From the NCBI GenBank assembly GCA_023897205.1, contig JAHWDD010000002.1:1054001-1118000 (forward strand): a stretch of DNA of 64,000 bases, written 5' to 3'. Source of the stretch: Exophiala sp. HKRS030 (Eukaryota > Ascomycota > Eurotiomycetes > Chaetothyriales > Herpotrichiellaceae). This document shows, piece after piece, positions 34,798-46,727 of this stretch. Positions within the stretch are counted from its first letter, which is position 1; the number at the start of each line of letters is the position of its first letter. Made by a program: the position numbers and the translations under genes. A model generated the notes under the pieces. That model searched no databases. It saw only the letters and a program-made list of their open reading frames with translations, and was not told the origin of the DNA.

Positions 34798-35795
34798 ATG
34801 GACGTGCCAATTGCCGCGAATGTCCTTGGTGTTTTGGGCGCAATATGCTGGTCCGTTCAAGTATGGTATTCCCATCTTCAGGCCAGCAGACTTTGACTCT
34901 AATTCGTACCCTACAGCTCATTCCACAAATCATCATCAATTATCGGCGGCATGATACCACGGGTCTACAACCCACCATGATGCTTCTGTGGGCATGTGCA
35001 GGTATTCCATTGGGGATCTATAACATTGTAGAGAATTTCAACGTTGCTCTCAAGATACAGCCTCAGATATTGACGACGTTGAGCCTCTTGACTTGGATCC
35101 AATGCAAATACTATGGGAACCAATGGCCATTGACCAAATCCATCTCGATCGTGATGCCGGTGGCAGCTGCTATGGGAGGCATTGAATGTGGCCTCGTGTT
35201 TGCGTTGAGGAGAGCAAAGCAGAACCATGCCGAATGGCCAATCACTTTCATGGCCGTGCTGTCAGCTTGTTTCTTAAGTGCCGGAGTCCTGCGGCACTAC
35301 TGGGATATCTACAAGGAAAGAACAGTCCGAGGCATCTCGTTCATCTTTGTGGCCATTGACGCCATGGGAGACTTGACTTCATTGATCTCGGTATTGTTCC
35401 AACCAAGATTGGATATTCTCGGCATGGTCATTTACGGATCCGAGCTGGTGTTGTGGTTGGGAGTATTTGCCTGCGGGGGATACTGTATGATGACATGTCT
35501 CCTGATGAGTACCCGATACATGGCTAATATTTTTTTCCTTCTAGTCAACCTCAGACCATGGCTGCAGCAGCGACGGAGTAAGCGTCACGTCACAAGAGAA
35601 GAGAATGGAAGGGCAGGAAGCCGTCAACATCCGGGAGGGACACAAGTAGAGAGTATGGGGAACGGGCGACCATCGAGTCCTTCGTCATCAAGCACAGTGT
35701 TCAGAACAGCATCCGGAGAAGGGAGTAGGCATAGTCTTTCCAGATCGGTGAGGTTGCGTGCAGTGACGGCTTGTGATGGTCGTCTTGAAGCTTGA
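34798..35795 (+). CDS. PQ-loop repeat membrane protein
   Basis: Three exons (34798-34860, 34917-35484, 35545-35795) give 293 residues. Intron 1 (34861-34916) joins MDVPIAANVLGVLGAICWSV through Q to LIPQIIINYRRHDTTGL, the first PQ-loop motif. A second related segment lies around RHYWDIYKERTVRGISFIF. About seven membrane helices are expected. PQ-loop proteins include lysosomal or vacuolar cationic amino-acid and cystine carriers and SWEET-like sugar carriers; the substrate is unknown. Intron 2 (35485-35544: GTATGA donor, GGCTAAT branch, TTCTAG) is 60 nt and stop-free, so an unspliced reading is open. Splicing gives ACGGYFNLRPWL, closer to the expected family C-terminus. The hydrophilic tail is Ser/Arg-rich. 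Confidence 0.88.
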
Positions 35796-36403
35796 GTGAT
35801 ACTGTACAGTAGAGTGGTAGACCGCGACAATTCCTTAGTACCCGTATAAAAATAATTTTTGCTGGCAGCAATAAGGAATTAGCGCGGGGTACTCGTTAGT
35901 CAGTCTCAAGCTATTCCGTAAAGGTGACCGCAGTTTGTGAATTGGGTGAGGTATAGATGACGTAACCGGTGCTGCCCTCATTCATTTTTCAATGCTGGGG
36001 CAACCAGGGCATCATTATTGCGGCAGAATCATGCGAAAACTCTGCACAAGTGAATGAGAAGTAAGAATGGTCTCCATTGTAGTGGGTGCAATGTGCATTG
36101 ACCTGCACCTCCCAGAAGCCTCTCCATGTGTGTGGAAAGGCAGCGAATCGTCGTGAACCGGCCACCAGCAACTTCACTGGTGGGTCGAATTTCTACAGCC
36201 TTCCTCGCCCTTCCACCAAAAATCATATTTATCGTGCCTCAGATGCGCCTTCCACTTCTGCAATCCTCATCAACACAGAACACATTGAAACACTATTTCT
36301 CACAGTCTAGAAGACATAAATCCTTCTTCTTGTGATATCCTTTTTCTATTTTCTTCAAGATAATCTTTCCTGATCCTTTATCCTCCATAATTCTCCAGAC
36401 AAC
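35796..36403. other. HSP70 upstream region
   Basis: 608 bp with the PQ-loop 3' flank and the HSP70 promoter; the last 150 bp are pyrimidine-rich, as usual for strongly expressed fungal genes. I found only imperfect heat-shock-element-like triplets (around 36306-36314) and do not claim them. Confidence 0.45.
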
Positions 36404-38462
36404 ATGGCTCCAGCCATTGGTAAGTCAACACCGCAACCTGACCACGAGTCGACTCAACAACAGCATGCTAACATGTCGTCCATAGGTATCGATCTAGGTA
36501 CAACCTACTCATGCGTAGGCATCTTCCGAGATGACCGCATCGAAATCATTGCCAACGATCAAGGCAACCGAACCACCCCCTCGTTCGTCGCCTTCACCGA
36601 CACTGAGCGTCTGATCGGTGATGCTGCAAAGAACCAAGTCGCCATGAACCCTCAGAACACAGTTTTCGATGCCAAGCGACTGATTGGCCGAAAGTTCGCG
36701 GACGCTGAGGTTCAGGCTGACATGAAGCACTTCCCATTCAAGGTCATCGACAAGGGTGGAAAGCCAGTCATTGAGGTCGAGTTCAAGGGCGAGAACAAGC
36801 AATTCACACCAGAAGAAATCTCATCCATGGTCCTGACCAAGATGAGAGAGACTGCCGAGTCCTATCTTGGCGGCACTGTCAACAACGCAGTCATCACAGT
36901 TCCCGCATACTTCAACGACTCTCAACGTCAAGCTACCAAGGACGCTGGTCTCATTGCCGGCCTCAATGTGCTCCGTATCATCAACGAGCCTACCGCAGCT
37001 GCCATCGCCTACGGTCTCGACAAGAAGGCCACTGGTGAGCGCAACGTTCTCATCTTCGATCTCGGTGGTGGTACTTTCGATGTTTCACTCTTGACCATCG
37101 AAGAGGGTATCTTCGAAGTCAAGTCCACTGCTGGTGACACTCACTTGGGTGGTGAGGACTTTGACAACCGTCTCGTCAACCATTTCGTTACTGAATTCAA
37201 GCGCAAGCACCGAAAGGTATGCAGTCTCCTTTTCTCTTGATTCTTTACTTCGTATACTAACGTTTCCACAGGATCTTTCGTCCAACGCCCGTGCTCTCAG
37301 ACGTCTTCGGACTGCTTGCGAGCGTGCCAAGCGCACCCTGTCCTCATCTGCTCAGACCTCTATTGAGATTGACTCTCTCTACGAAGGTATTGACTTCTAC
37401 ACCTCGATCACTCGTGCACGTTTCGAGGAGCTTTGCCAGGACCTCTTCCGCTCCACCATGGAGCCCGTTGAGCGTGTCCTGCGTGACGCCAAGATCGACA
37501 AGTCTTCCGTCCACGAGATCGTCTTGGTCGGTGGTTCTACTCGTATCCCCAAGATTCAGAAGATGGTCTCCGATTTTTTCAACGGAAAGGAACCCAACAA
37601 GTCAATCAACCCCGATGAGGCTGTCGCCTACGGAGCTGCTGTCCAGGCTGCTATCCTGTCTGGTGACACTTCATCCAAGTCGACTCAAGAAATCTTGCTT
37701 CTCGATGTTGCGCCGCTTTCTATCGGTATCGAGACTGCTGGTGGTGTCATGACTGCTCTCATCAAGCGCAACACTACCATTCCGACCAAGAAGTCCGAGA
37801 CTTTCTCGACCTTCTCCGACAACCAGCCGGGTGTGCTTATCCAGGTCTACGAAGGAGAGCGTGCTCGCACCAAGGACAACAACCTGCTAGGCAAGTTTGA
37901 ATTGTCCGGAATTCCTCCTGCCCCTCGTGGTGTTCCTCAGATCGAGGTCACCTTCGATGTTGATGCCAACGGTATCATCAACGTCTCCGCCGTTGAGAAG
38001 GGTACCGGCAAGTCCAACAAGATTGTCATCACCAACGACAAGGGTCGTCTTTCCAAGGAAGAGATCGAGCGTATGCTTTCTGAGGCCGAGAAGTACAAGG
38101 CTGAAGATGAGGCTGAGGCTGCTCGTATCTCTGCCAAGAACGGTCTCGAATCATACGCCTACTCGCTGAAGAACACTCTCTCCGACTCCAAGGTCGATGA
38201 GAAGCTTGATGCATCTGACAAAGAGAAGCTGAAGGCTGAAATTGACAAGGTTATCTCCTGGTTGGACGAGAACCAGACCGCTACCAAGGACGAGTACGAG
38301 GCTCAACAGAAGGAGCTCGAAGGTGTTGCCAACCCCATCATGATGAAGTTCTACGGAGCTGGTGGTGAAGGTGGAATGCCTGGTGGTCCAGGTGGTTTCC
38401 CTGGTGCAGGTGCTGGTGGCCCTGGTGGTGATGATGGTCCAACCGTTGAGGAGGTCGACTAA
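36404..38462 (+). CDS. HSP70: cytosolic Hsp70 chaperone (Ssa type)
   Basis: Three exons (36404-36419, 36486-37216, 37272-38462) encode 645 residues. The first exon is 16 nt (MAPAI plus one base) and the intron splits the Gly before [11 protein letters not shown]. All Hsp70 signatures are present: [35 protein letters not shown], the interdomain LLLDVAPLS, a substrate-binding domain, a helical lid, a GGMP-like Gly/Pro-rich tail and terminal EEVD for TPR co-chaperones, which marks the cytosolic form. It folds nascent and stressed proteins with ATP. Codon use is strongly biased to C-ending codons, consistent with high expression. Identity is secure. Confidence 0.98.
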
Positions 38463-39322
38463 ATGCCTCACAAATGTTGGATCAAAAAAAAGCATTGAGC
38501 GATTGTTCCTCTATGTCAATCACGGCGTTGGCGTTTTTCACAATGGAAAAATGGGATGATACCTCTTGCATGGGCATAGAGTTTTTTAGTATGATTTGCG
38601 ACGATGATCACGATGTGTTTCCTCCTTTTGGGAGATGATAACAAAGAATCAAAAACACGATCGAGACTTAGAATAGTTGTTTCAATAAAATTAACATTGA
38701 AGATCAACATTTCCAGTATAATAAGTACTTGCAATTTATATCGCTTTCATGTGATACTGTTCTAAATTAACGTAAACCTCGTTGCTTGTATCCTCGATGC
38801 AGAATCCCTTAGCAATATTTTGTGATAGCTCAGCATGGAAGTGACAAGGACCTTCCTTACGGAGTCCGAGCATGATAGATCTTTTTTGGGCAACTTGGTG
38901 AAGGCGTCAGCCTTGACTGCAACATCTCTATATAAATCATTCATTCATGCTTCTACCTCAGCAGAAGATGACACGTTCCTTCTCTTTTAACGGATCCTCT
39001 AAGGACAATGAATCCAATCAGCACCACTAGTCTGGGGAGAATAAGCCAAAGTTCTATTCTGAGTGATCTGAATGGTAATATGGATGGACTTTATTGATTC
39101 TTCTTAGGATGCGCCTTTCCAGGAGCGGAAGGTAAGCCGAGGGTGAGTAATCTAAAGGAGGAGAGATGGATGTCGTCTGAGAGTACTCCGTACTCCGTAT
39201 CGCACAAGCCACTGTCAGTACGTACACCTCGGTCTGGGCTTGCCAGTACTATCTTTAAATTTTGTCGATGGTTTTTTTTGCGTTGAGCAGTCAATGCTGA
39301 TGGCTCGACGCAATATGCAGCA
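38463..39322. other. spacer HSP70 / Zn2Cys6 regulator
   Basis: 860 bp, AT-rich directly after HSP70. It contains two overlapping nonamers at 39184-39199 about 130 bp before the regulator ATG. No gene is seen. Confidence 0.5.
39184..39199 (+). repeat. overlapping double nonamer TACTCCGTACTCCGTA
   Basis: Two TACTCCGTA copies share their TA (39184-39192 and 39191-39199). This is the only overlapping pair in the window. Confidence 0.85.
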
Positions 39323-41453
39323 ATGCAATCATCTGGTGCTCGACGACGGCCTGTCAAGGCTTGTACCGAATGTAAACAAGTAAAGGTGGGTGTTAGTTGA
39401 ACCCGATGGTCGGCAGAAACGCTGACCTTGGTCGATGCAGCTTCGCTGTGATGCTGATGAAACATTCCCTCGTCCTTGTTCGCGTTGCGAGAAGCGCAAT
39501 CTATGCTGTGCCATAGATGCGAATTTCAAACGGACACCAGCCCGGCAGTATGTTCGCAGCTGTCGTTACTGAGAAAATAACTAACCTATTCGTTTAGGCG
39601 CCTTGAGTCCATGACCAAAGAACTGCGGCTTCTAAAGCAAACGCTCAAGTCACAGCCCAACGTTGATCGACTAGATAGCAGCCGGAGTCCCTCAGCTAGG
39701 ACGACCTTGTCCCAAGACATCCCAGTGCAGAATGTACAGCTTCCCCAGGTCTCAAATGGACACCACTCTGAAGCTCCCTTTCAACTGGCAGATGAAGACG
39801 CATCAACCCAATCATTTTCCAATGCAGAGTTGGGTGGTTGCTCTTTTGACAAGGTGGAGGTTTTGGAATTATTCAGACTGTGAGTCGTCTTCTCTCAGCC
39901 AGCAATTCGAGATTCCTAAGTCCTACGTGGTCAGCTTCCAGAAGTCGTTTCATCCTCATATTCCGATCATAGACACCGCTGTGCCAATACAGACTATCAA
40001 CGAGACGAGTCCTTTTCTTTTCTGGACCATTATCTTTCTCGCCAGCAGATATAACAGAAATTACGTCCACAAGTCCAACCTTCTCGTTGAATCATACTCC
40101 GATCTTGTGGTTCAGACAGTAGTGAAGACACCGCTTTCCTTCCACACAGTCCAGGCGATGTTGTGCCTCTGTACATGGCCACTGCCCGTCATGCGCCAGC
40201 AACAGGATCCCAGCTCTATGTACTCAGTGATGGCAGTGCATGCGGCCTCACAACTGGGACTACCACTGGCTGCTGATCTGGCGTCGCGCACATTCGTCAG
40301 CCTTCAGGCAGATTTTCGCCGTGGAATGGCGAAGACTTGGCTTGAGTGCTTCATCACGAGCACTAAGTAGGTCAAATAATCTTGGGCGCAGTCTATGAGC
40401 TAACATATCATTCCTAGCCTTGCACTCATGAACGGATTAACCCCGCCCTTGAGAACCCCAAACGACCTCCGTACAATCAAGCGCATGATTAAGTTCGACA
40501 ATTTGCCCACGAAATTAGTAGTCGAAGCGGAAATCTTAAGGTGCTTAACGAAGCATTATGACTCTCTCGTCGGGGAGATGGACAGTTTCGCACGAGACAC
40601 CATCGTCCAATTGTGTGATCAAGAGCTTGATAGTATTACGGCTCGGCTGCAGTGTTCCTTTGATTCCCATCTAAGTTTTATTTTCTGGATGGCAAAGCTT
40701 CACATGTACGCACTGGCGTTAGTGAAGGAAACCCAGCAACTGAAAGACAAACAGTATTTTGAGCCTGACACCTTGTGCTCAACATTGCAGCAATTAGCTA
40801 TGACAACGGCCTACCGCGTCATTGATATATATTGCAATGATCTCGGAACCCCAACATGCAACACTTACGACACGAGCCTGGTGAATCAACACATTGCATT
40901 TCCCAAGAGCTTCTTCTTTGGGGTCATGGTCGCAACCTTTTTGCTAATCAAATACTCCGTTCTCAACAGATCCACCTCGACCGAGAGGAAAGCAGAGTCT
41001 CGTCGCAAAATTCAGATGGTACACACCAAACTCCAGGATTACTCATCGCACCAATACACTGAGCCAGGTCGAGCCGCTTCCGTCATCGAAGTGCTTTGCC
41101 GAGGCAGTCCGGATACAATTGAGCTTGGAGCAGAAATCGAGGTCGGGGGAGGCGCATCGATTGCATTGAATGCCCTCATAGCTGCCGCAAACCTTCGCGG
41201 AAAGCGCAACTTGAAATCTCACTTGCTACAAAGACTCAATCCTGTGTCTCCAACATCAACGTCTGACAAGTCACAGCTGACAGCTGATGACGCTGGCCAC
41301 TCAACTCCAGCCAAACCCATATCTGAAATGCTTGAGGAGACTGCGTCTCTTCCCTCCGATGTTTGGAATCAGTCATTCATGGAATTGCTGGATTTCAACA
41401 GCTCGACTCTCGATTTTGAGACCGAGGATGGCACATACATCGCACATGACTGA
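39323..41453 (+). CDS. Zn2Cys6 transcription factor (fungal_trans type)
   Basis: Five exons (39323-39385, 39441-39547, 39598-39879, 39935-40366, 40418-41453) join to 639 residues. The zinc cluster is split by intron 1: CTECKQVK, then LRCDADETFPRPCSRCEKRN and LCC. A short basic linker and heptad-like segment follows (RLESMTKELRLLKQTLKSQ), consistent with dimerisation. The middle homology region starts LFRLFQKSFHPHIPIID and continues PFLFWTIIFLASRYNRN; RTIKRMIKFDNLPT lies further on. The organisation resembles the PrtT/War1/Leu3 group, but the regulon is unknown. It lies 650 bp upstream of, and in the same direction as, a Dal5-type transporter, its most likely local target. Confidence 0.92.
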
Positions 41454-42100
41454 CTTCGATGACTTTATACCTGGAACATGCCAAGCGCTTCGCCTCAAGA
41501 ATGTTCCTCGAATAACTGAAAATCACATCGGTTCTGACACTTTTACATGGACATTAATATTGTGACCTAGCGTTCTCACCACGCTGCCATCACAATGTGT
41601 CGTAGCCATGGACAGGACGGAACGAGACAGACAGAGTTACAAGCAAAACACTTGAATCGCAACTTCACATGCGCGGAGATCCCTTCGGGGCATTCGCCAG
41701 GCAACAGACCTCGGCATGAGTTACAATCAGACGCCGGCTTTGAGGCGTTTTTCGCAATCTGGCTTGTTGTTAAGGTAGGAAGCAACGCGCACCACTTCGG
41801 CTTTGATGCGAAAATCGCACAGAAAAGGACCCACATCTCTCCACATCCGCTGCAGAATATGGGGTAAGGCTTGCGGACTTTTGAGCTATACATGTAGGGC
41901 TATGCTCTTGGTCTACGTTTCATTCAAGCATAGCCTCCTTGTGCTTGAGTCCTACACATGGGCTAGTCCTTGGCAAGAGAAGTTTTATATATTGTCAGAG
42001 AAATCAAAAGAATGACAACAAGAACTTTCGAGAACAATCAAAAAGCTCCCTGACCGCGACTATACCTGACAATCCACACTAGTAGGGAGTCAACATCATC
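41454..42100. other. spacer regulator / MFS transporter
   Basis: 647 bp holding the transporter promoter. A 105-codon minus-strand frame (41576-41893) looks incidental. Confidence 0.5.
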
Positions 42101-43657
42101 ATGGACCATAAGGACATCACCTTGGAGTCGGTGGAGGACTCTAGGTCGCAGCGCAATGATTCGATGCTGCTAGAAGACCGCAAGCGTGAGCGCAAGATCA
42201 AGCTAAAGCTTGACTTCATCGTCTTACCACTGCTTGCAACTGTCTACTTTCTTGCGTCCATGGTAACTCTAACGACATTGTCGCTCTCCTTACGAGTATC
42301 CGTTGACGATGTCTAGGGACGTTCGGACTTGGGCAATGCCAAAATCTCAGGCCTGGACACCGACCTGAAATTGACCGCCAGTCAATATTCCCACGTATCA
42401 AGCATCTTCCTGGTCGGTTACTTGGTACTTCAGTTGCCTGGTACACTGATGGTCCGCAAGATTGGACCACCGCTGCAGGTAAGTATCTCGCAAACAAACT
42501 GAGCGCAATCCCCTAACACAAAATATCAGTTTGGTCTCGCCATGCTTGGCTGGGGGGTGGTGACAGCCTGCACACTCCTTGTGCATAGCTACGCGTCGCT
42601 CATGGTCACCCGAGCTCTTGTTGGTGCATGCGAGGCTTTCATTCAAGGCGCCGTTTTCTACCTGTCGTTCTGGTATACTTACAAAGAACTCGCTACCCGG
42701 GGGGCGATATTCTGGTCCACATCCGCCCTGGCTGGGGCGTTCAATGGCCTGATCGCTTATGCAGTACAGAAAAACCTTGCAAACGTCAACGGCTGGCATC
42801 CATGGCGGTGGTTGTTCCTTATCGAAGGCGTCGTACCGATCGGCTGGGCGTTTGTTGTCTGGATATTCCTGCCTGCCACACCAGAGAAGACAAAATTGTA
42901 TTTCAACGAGGAAGAAAAGGCTATCATCATCAAAAGGAGTCGCCAGGCCTTCAACACGGGTGAATCCAAGATCATGCCGAAGTTGATCCTGCGGGTCATT
43001 CTCGATCCGAAATTCTGGTTGATGGCGGTGGTCCAGTCCGCGAACCTGTTTTGCTTGACGTCCTTGTCGAACTTTCTGCCCGCTATCCTGCGTTCATTTG
43101 GGTGGTCGATCGTCAAGTCACAGCTTATGACCGTGATCGTCTATGCCTGCGCATTTGTCAATATTCTCTTGTCAGCCCGGATATCCGACAAGCTGCAGAC
43201 GCGCGGACCGATCATCATGGTGAACACCATGATCGGCGCTGTCGGGTATATTCTCCTTCTGACTCTCAAGGGGGCCCCCGGTCGTTTTGCCGGCGCTTGT
43301 ATTGTCGCAATGGGTATGTATCCCAACGTCGTGATCGTGTTGACGTGGACGGCGACGATTAATGTCGGTTACACGTATCGTGCTAGCGCAGCAGCCCTGA
43401 TCAACTCGATCGGCCAAGCCGTTGCGATTGGGTCGAACGAGGTCTACAACGACCCGCCATACTATAAGAAAGGCCATGGTGCAGCACTGGGAATGGCTGC
43501 TGCAGGGACCGTGTTTTGTGGGCTGTTGCTGCTGCTCTTGCGGTACGAGAATGCTCAGAAGCGAAAGGAGCAGTCCAGCGAAAAGGCGGCGGAGATGAGA
43601 AATGTCTCGATCGACGAGATTGGGAACAAGCACCCGGATTATTTCTTCACATATTAA
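42101..43657 (+). CDS. MFS transporter, Dal5-like anion:cation symporter
   Basis: Three exons (42101-42262, 42317-42478, 42530-43657) give 483 residues. The two in-phase introns rebuild family sequence: KLDFIVLPLLATVYFLASM joined to GRSDLGNAKISGLDTDLKL, then GTLMVRKIGPPLQ joined to FGLAMLGWGVVTACTLLV. The signatures G(R)SDLGNAK, the RxxxG-type loop TRALVGACEAF and PWRWLFLIEGVVPIGWA place it in the ACS family of plasma-membrane carboxylate/vitamin/allantoate symporters. It is a paralogue of the carrier at 3170-5060, with a much shorter N-terminus. Its pairing with the upstream Zn2Cys6 gene suggests substrate-induced expression (inference). Confidence 0.92.
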
Positions 43658-45087
43658 ACGTGGACGGTAGGCCAGTGGCATGACCGGCTCGATCAATCTA
43701 CCAACAATGCCGACGAGTTGTCAAGTTAGAGAGAGCATGAATGATTATTGGGTCAATACCTAAGAAGGAGCCGGAACAGGAGGGCGATCGGGAATCAAAA
43801 TTGCGGAGTGTCCATGACAAATCGCCCATGATCAAATACCCACGATCGCATTGAAGATGAGGGGAGGAATGATCGCTCTGAAACGCCGTTGCTTCCAATA
43901 CTCGTACTCCTTACCTTGATCAGGAGTGTAGTGGGTGTAGGAAGAGGCAATGATGGCAGGACTTTGCGATCGGCACTAGACTATTTTTAGTCTTGTGTCC
44001 CTGCGCGCCGGAAGTGTTCATTCGTAGCTGAGGTACTTGACAAATCTCAAAGATTTTGTTATTAGGTGTGTTATATCACCAAGAAAAGTCGCGTCCAGGT
44101 ATCCGGAAAGAGTCGATTTGTGAGAGGATTTAAAGATGCGGAAATCAACCTCCTGGGTATGTGGATTGGGGCTCTATTATATAGAGTCCTTTAGGTCAAC
44201 GACTCGTACTTATGCGAGCGGACAGCCAGCCAGCCCGGTAATTGCTCCATAGTGCTGCTGATCATAATCTTATAGTCTTAAAATTCTCGCAGAGTCGTGG
44301 ACAGGCAGGACTCTGCGAAGTCCCAAGGATCGTCAAGTCTCGTGTCGAATTTTGACCTCTATTAAAACAGAGGGTCTTCGCCGTACGCAGCCCGAGGACC
44401 ATGTGCGATCAACTTCAATGTTCTCGCTTTTCGGACGACCACAGCCAGTCATGAGCCGGTTCACATTCCTCGGCATGGGGCTCCTTTGACACGAGATAAC
44501 ACACTGGATGTGATGATGAATGCCGCGAATTGAGCAGTGATATTTCGTATATCAAGTTCTGAACGCGAAAGTATTGACATTTCATGACTGACAAGAGTTG
44601 AAAATTCCTCTGCTACGACGACATATTTATCAGAGCAAAACCAATGCTCTCGGTACTCGTACTTGTGAGAGACGACTGACTGTGGTTCCATCATTGGCAT
44701 GCTGCCGGCGCGTCTCGAGTCGAGAGCCGCCGGCCGAGATGTGACCCATCGTCGGCACCATCTAAAATTATGTTCAACCCAACTTCTGGCCGAACCAAAA
44801 CCGGACAATTGCTTCATCACAATGGAAGAATTGATTGCAATGGTCGCGGTAAGAACCACAAGAGAAATCTGATACTGACGCCACATCTTTCGCTTAACTT
44901 TCCTTTCTCGATTCAGATTCAGCTTACTCCGTATTTCCTCGGCATCTCCACGAATATCATACCACATGTCACCACGATCGACGTCCCATCGATTCTCGAG
45001 CAATAGATTGGAGGTGGCCGGCTGTTGACGATTCGTTCGATACCCGGATGATGCCTTCAAGGACTCGCAGCCGTAGACCGGGCCCAG
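43658..45087. other. 1.4 kb intergenic region
   Basis: One nonamer (TACTCCGTA, 44925-44933). A 199-codon minus-strand frame at 44461-45060 has no family resemblance and mixed composition; I do not call it. Otherwise this is promoter of the second regulator. Confidence 0.5.
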
Positions 45088-46727
45088 ATGATGAAAGCCG
45101 AAAAATCCTGCTGGACCTGCAAGCGTGAGTCTGAACTACCAACTACTGACCAGTCCTCCGGCCAACTGATCTATCCAGACCGGAAAATTGGATGTGACAA
45201 GACCCTTCCAGAATGTAACAATTGTCTACGAACGAATCGAAAGTGCGGCGGCTTCGGCATCAAATTAGTCTGGCCTGAAAAGTACGATGGCCGACGAAAG
45301 CCCTCAATTCCCGCTGCCAGCGGGCATCTCATTCAGCGCGGCCAGGAAGTATTCCCTAGTCTCGCCGTAGACTTTCTCAATACGACATTTCAAGATATTG
45401 CATTGTCGAATCAGTACCTTGTGGCCGAATCTTCGACACATATGCCTCTCCTGAGCCTGAATACGAGGACTTTACCGGCCGTTTCCAACCCCAATTTCAC
45501 TCTTGATGACGGCAGACTGATTTCGTACTGTGAGTTCTGCATCTGCTATATGTCGTTTGCCTGATGAAAGGTGAAGCTGACTTCGCCAAGTCGAGGGGAA
45601 ATTAGCTCGAATTATAACCACCGTAGACGATGCTCGGAATGGATTTCGAAACGAGCTCCTCCCGATGGCGCTGTCCCAGCAGACCAAGGCCGCACAAAGT
45701 CTGCTGGAAAGTATTCTGGCCCTCTGCGCCTTCCACGTGAGCGGACCCAGTCACGCGTTACGACACAAAGCCCGCGCACTTCGACTTCTGAACGAGTCAT
45801 TGCAAACAGAGATGGAAGGTGACTCGAGCGCAAAACTCGCCGCGTGCATGATTCTCTGTGTGTACGGAGTGTTTGACACAACGGACGGCATGTGGATGAT
45901 TCATCTCCGCGGGGCAAGAAGTCTGATGGGAAGTGTCCTGAGTAGCGATGGCACTGACAAAACACGGCACGAAGTTTCGCCTTTCCTGCGAAGCTGGGTT
46001 TTATACCACGACGTCCTGGGGCAATTCTCGCAGCTGAAGCGAGACAAGCAAAATGACAATCTAGTAAATCTTCCTTTGTCCTCAGAAGAGAAGACAATAG
46101 TATGTTGAGACTGATCTGCTATTCCCTGGATTTGGGTCTGATTCTCCTTCGCAGATCGTCGGATCTCTAGGCTGCTCGGAGGAACTAATGGAGCTGGTCG
46201 CATGCACCAACCAGCTGCGTGGTCAGGCTCGGCACGATCAAAATATCGTGGATCAGATCCAAGACCGACTCGAAAATTTGTCGCAAACCATCGTTGTCCA
46301 GGCTGAAAAGGATGCTCCGTCTGCCCAAATCGACGAAGTACGGATCCAACGTACTGCAGAATTCTACCATGTGGCAGCACTCATATATTTTCGTCGACAA
46401 ATTCTTCGAGTGTCGTCGCTGTCTCGATTGATTCAAGCTCTAGTTGAGTCGGCCCTCCGTTTGATCGCCGCGATGGAAATTTGCACCAGCCCTTGGCCGC
46501 TGTTCGTCGTCGCCTGCGAAGTACGAAGTGACGAGCAACGATTGCAAATACTCCGGACCTACAAGGAAATGGAAGTGGCAAGACGAATTGACAACATTAT
46601 GGTGACGAGGACGATTGTGGAGGCGCTCTGGAAACAGCAAGATCTCGCCCTGGACGAGAACAGTAGGGCAAGCATAGACTGGAGAGACATGGTTAGTATG
46701 GATGAGATGACTCCTTCATTCATTTGA
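45088..46727 (+). CDS. Zn2Cys6 transcription factor (fungal-specific TF domain 2)
   Basis: Four exons (45088-45124, 45179-45529, 45591-46099, 46155-46727) give 489 residues. Splicing intron 1 produces a canonical N-terminal zinc cluster, CWTCKHRKIGCDKTLPEC then NNCLRTNRKCGG. Intron 1 (45125-45178) is 54 nt and stop-free; leaving it in would push the first two cysteines away from the rest and destroy the finger. The C-terminal region (NGFRNELLPMALSQQTKAAQ; ALCAFHVSGPSHALRHKA; MILCVYGVFDTTDGMWMIHL; GARSLMG) is the TF_2 (PF11951-type) regulatory domain. Target genes are unknown; the nearest same-strand gene encodes a MARVEL protein. Confidence 0.9.

Noticed and set aside
36180..36320. Possible heat-shock elements before HSP70
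   Set aside because: Only imperfect GAA/TTC triplets with wrong spacing were found by eye; not enough to claim.
44461..45060. 199-codon minus-strand frame
   Set aside because: No family resemblance and no splice partners; it overlaps the likely promoter of the second regulator.
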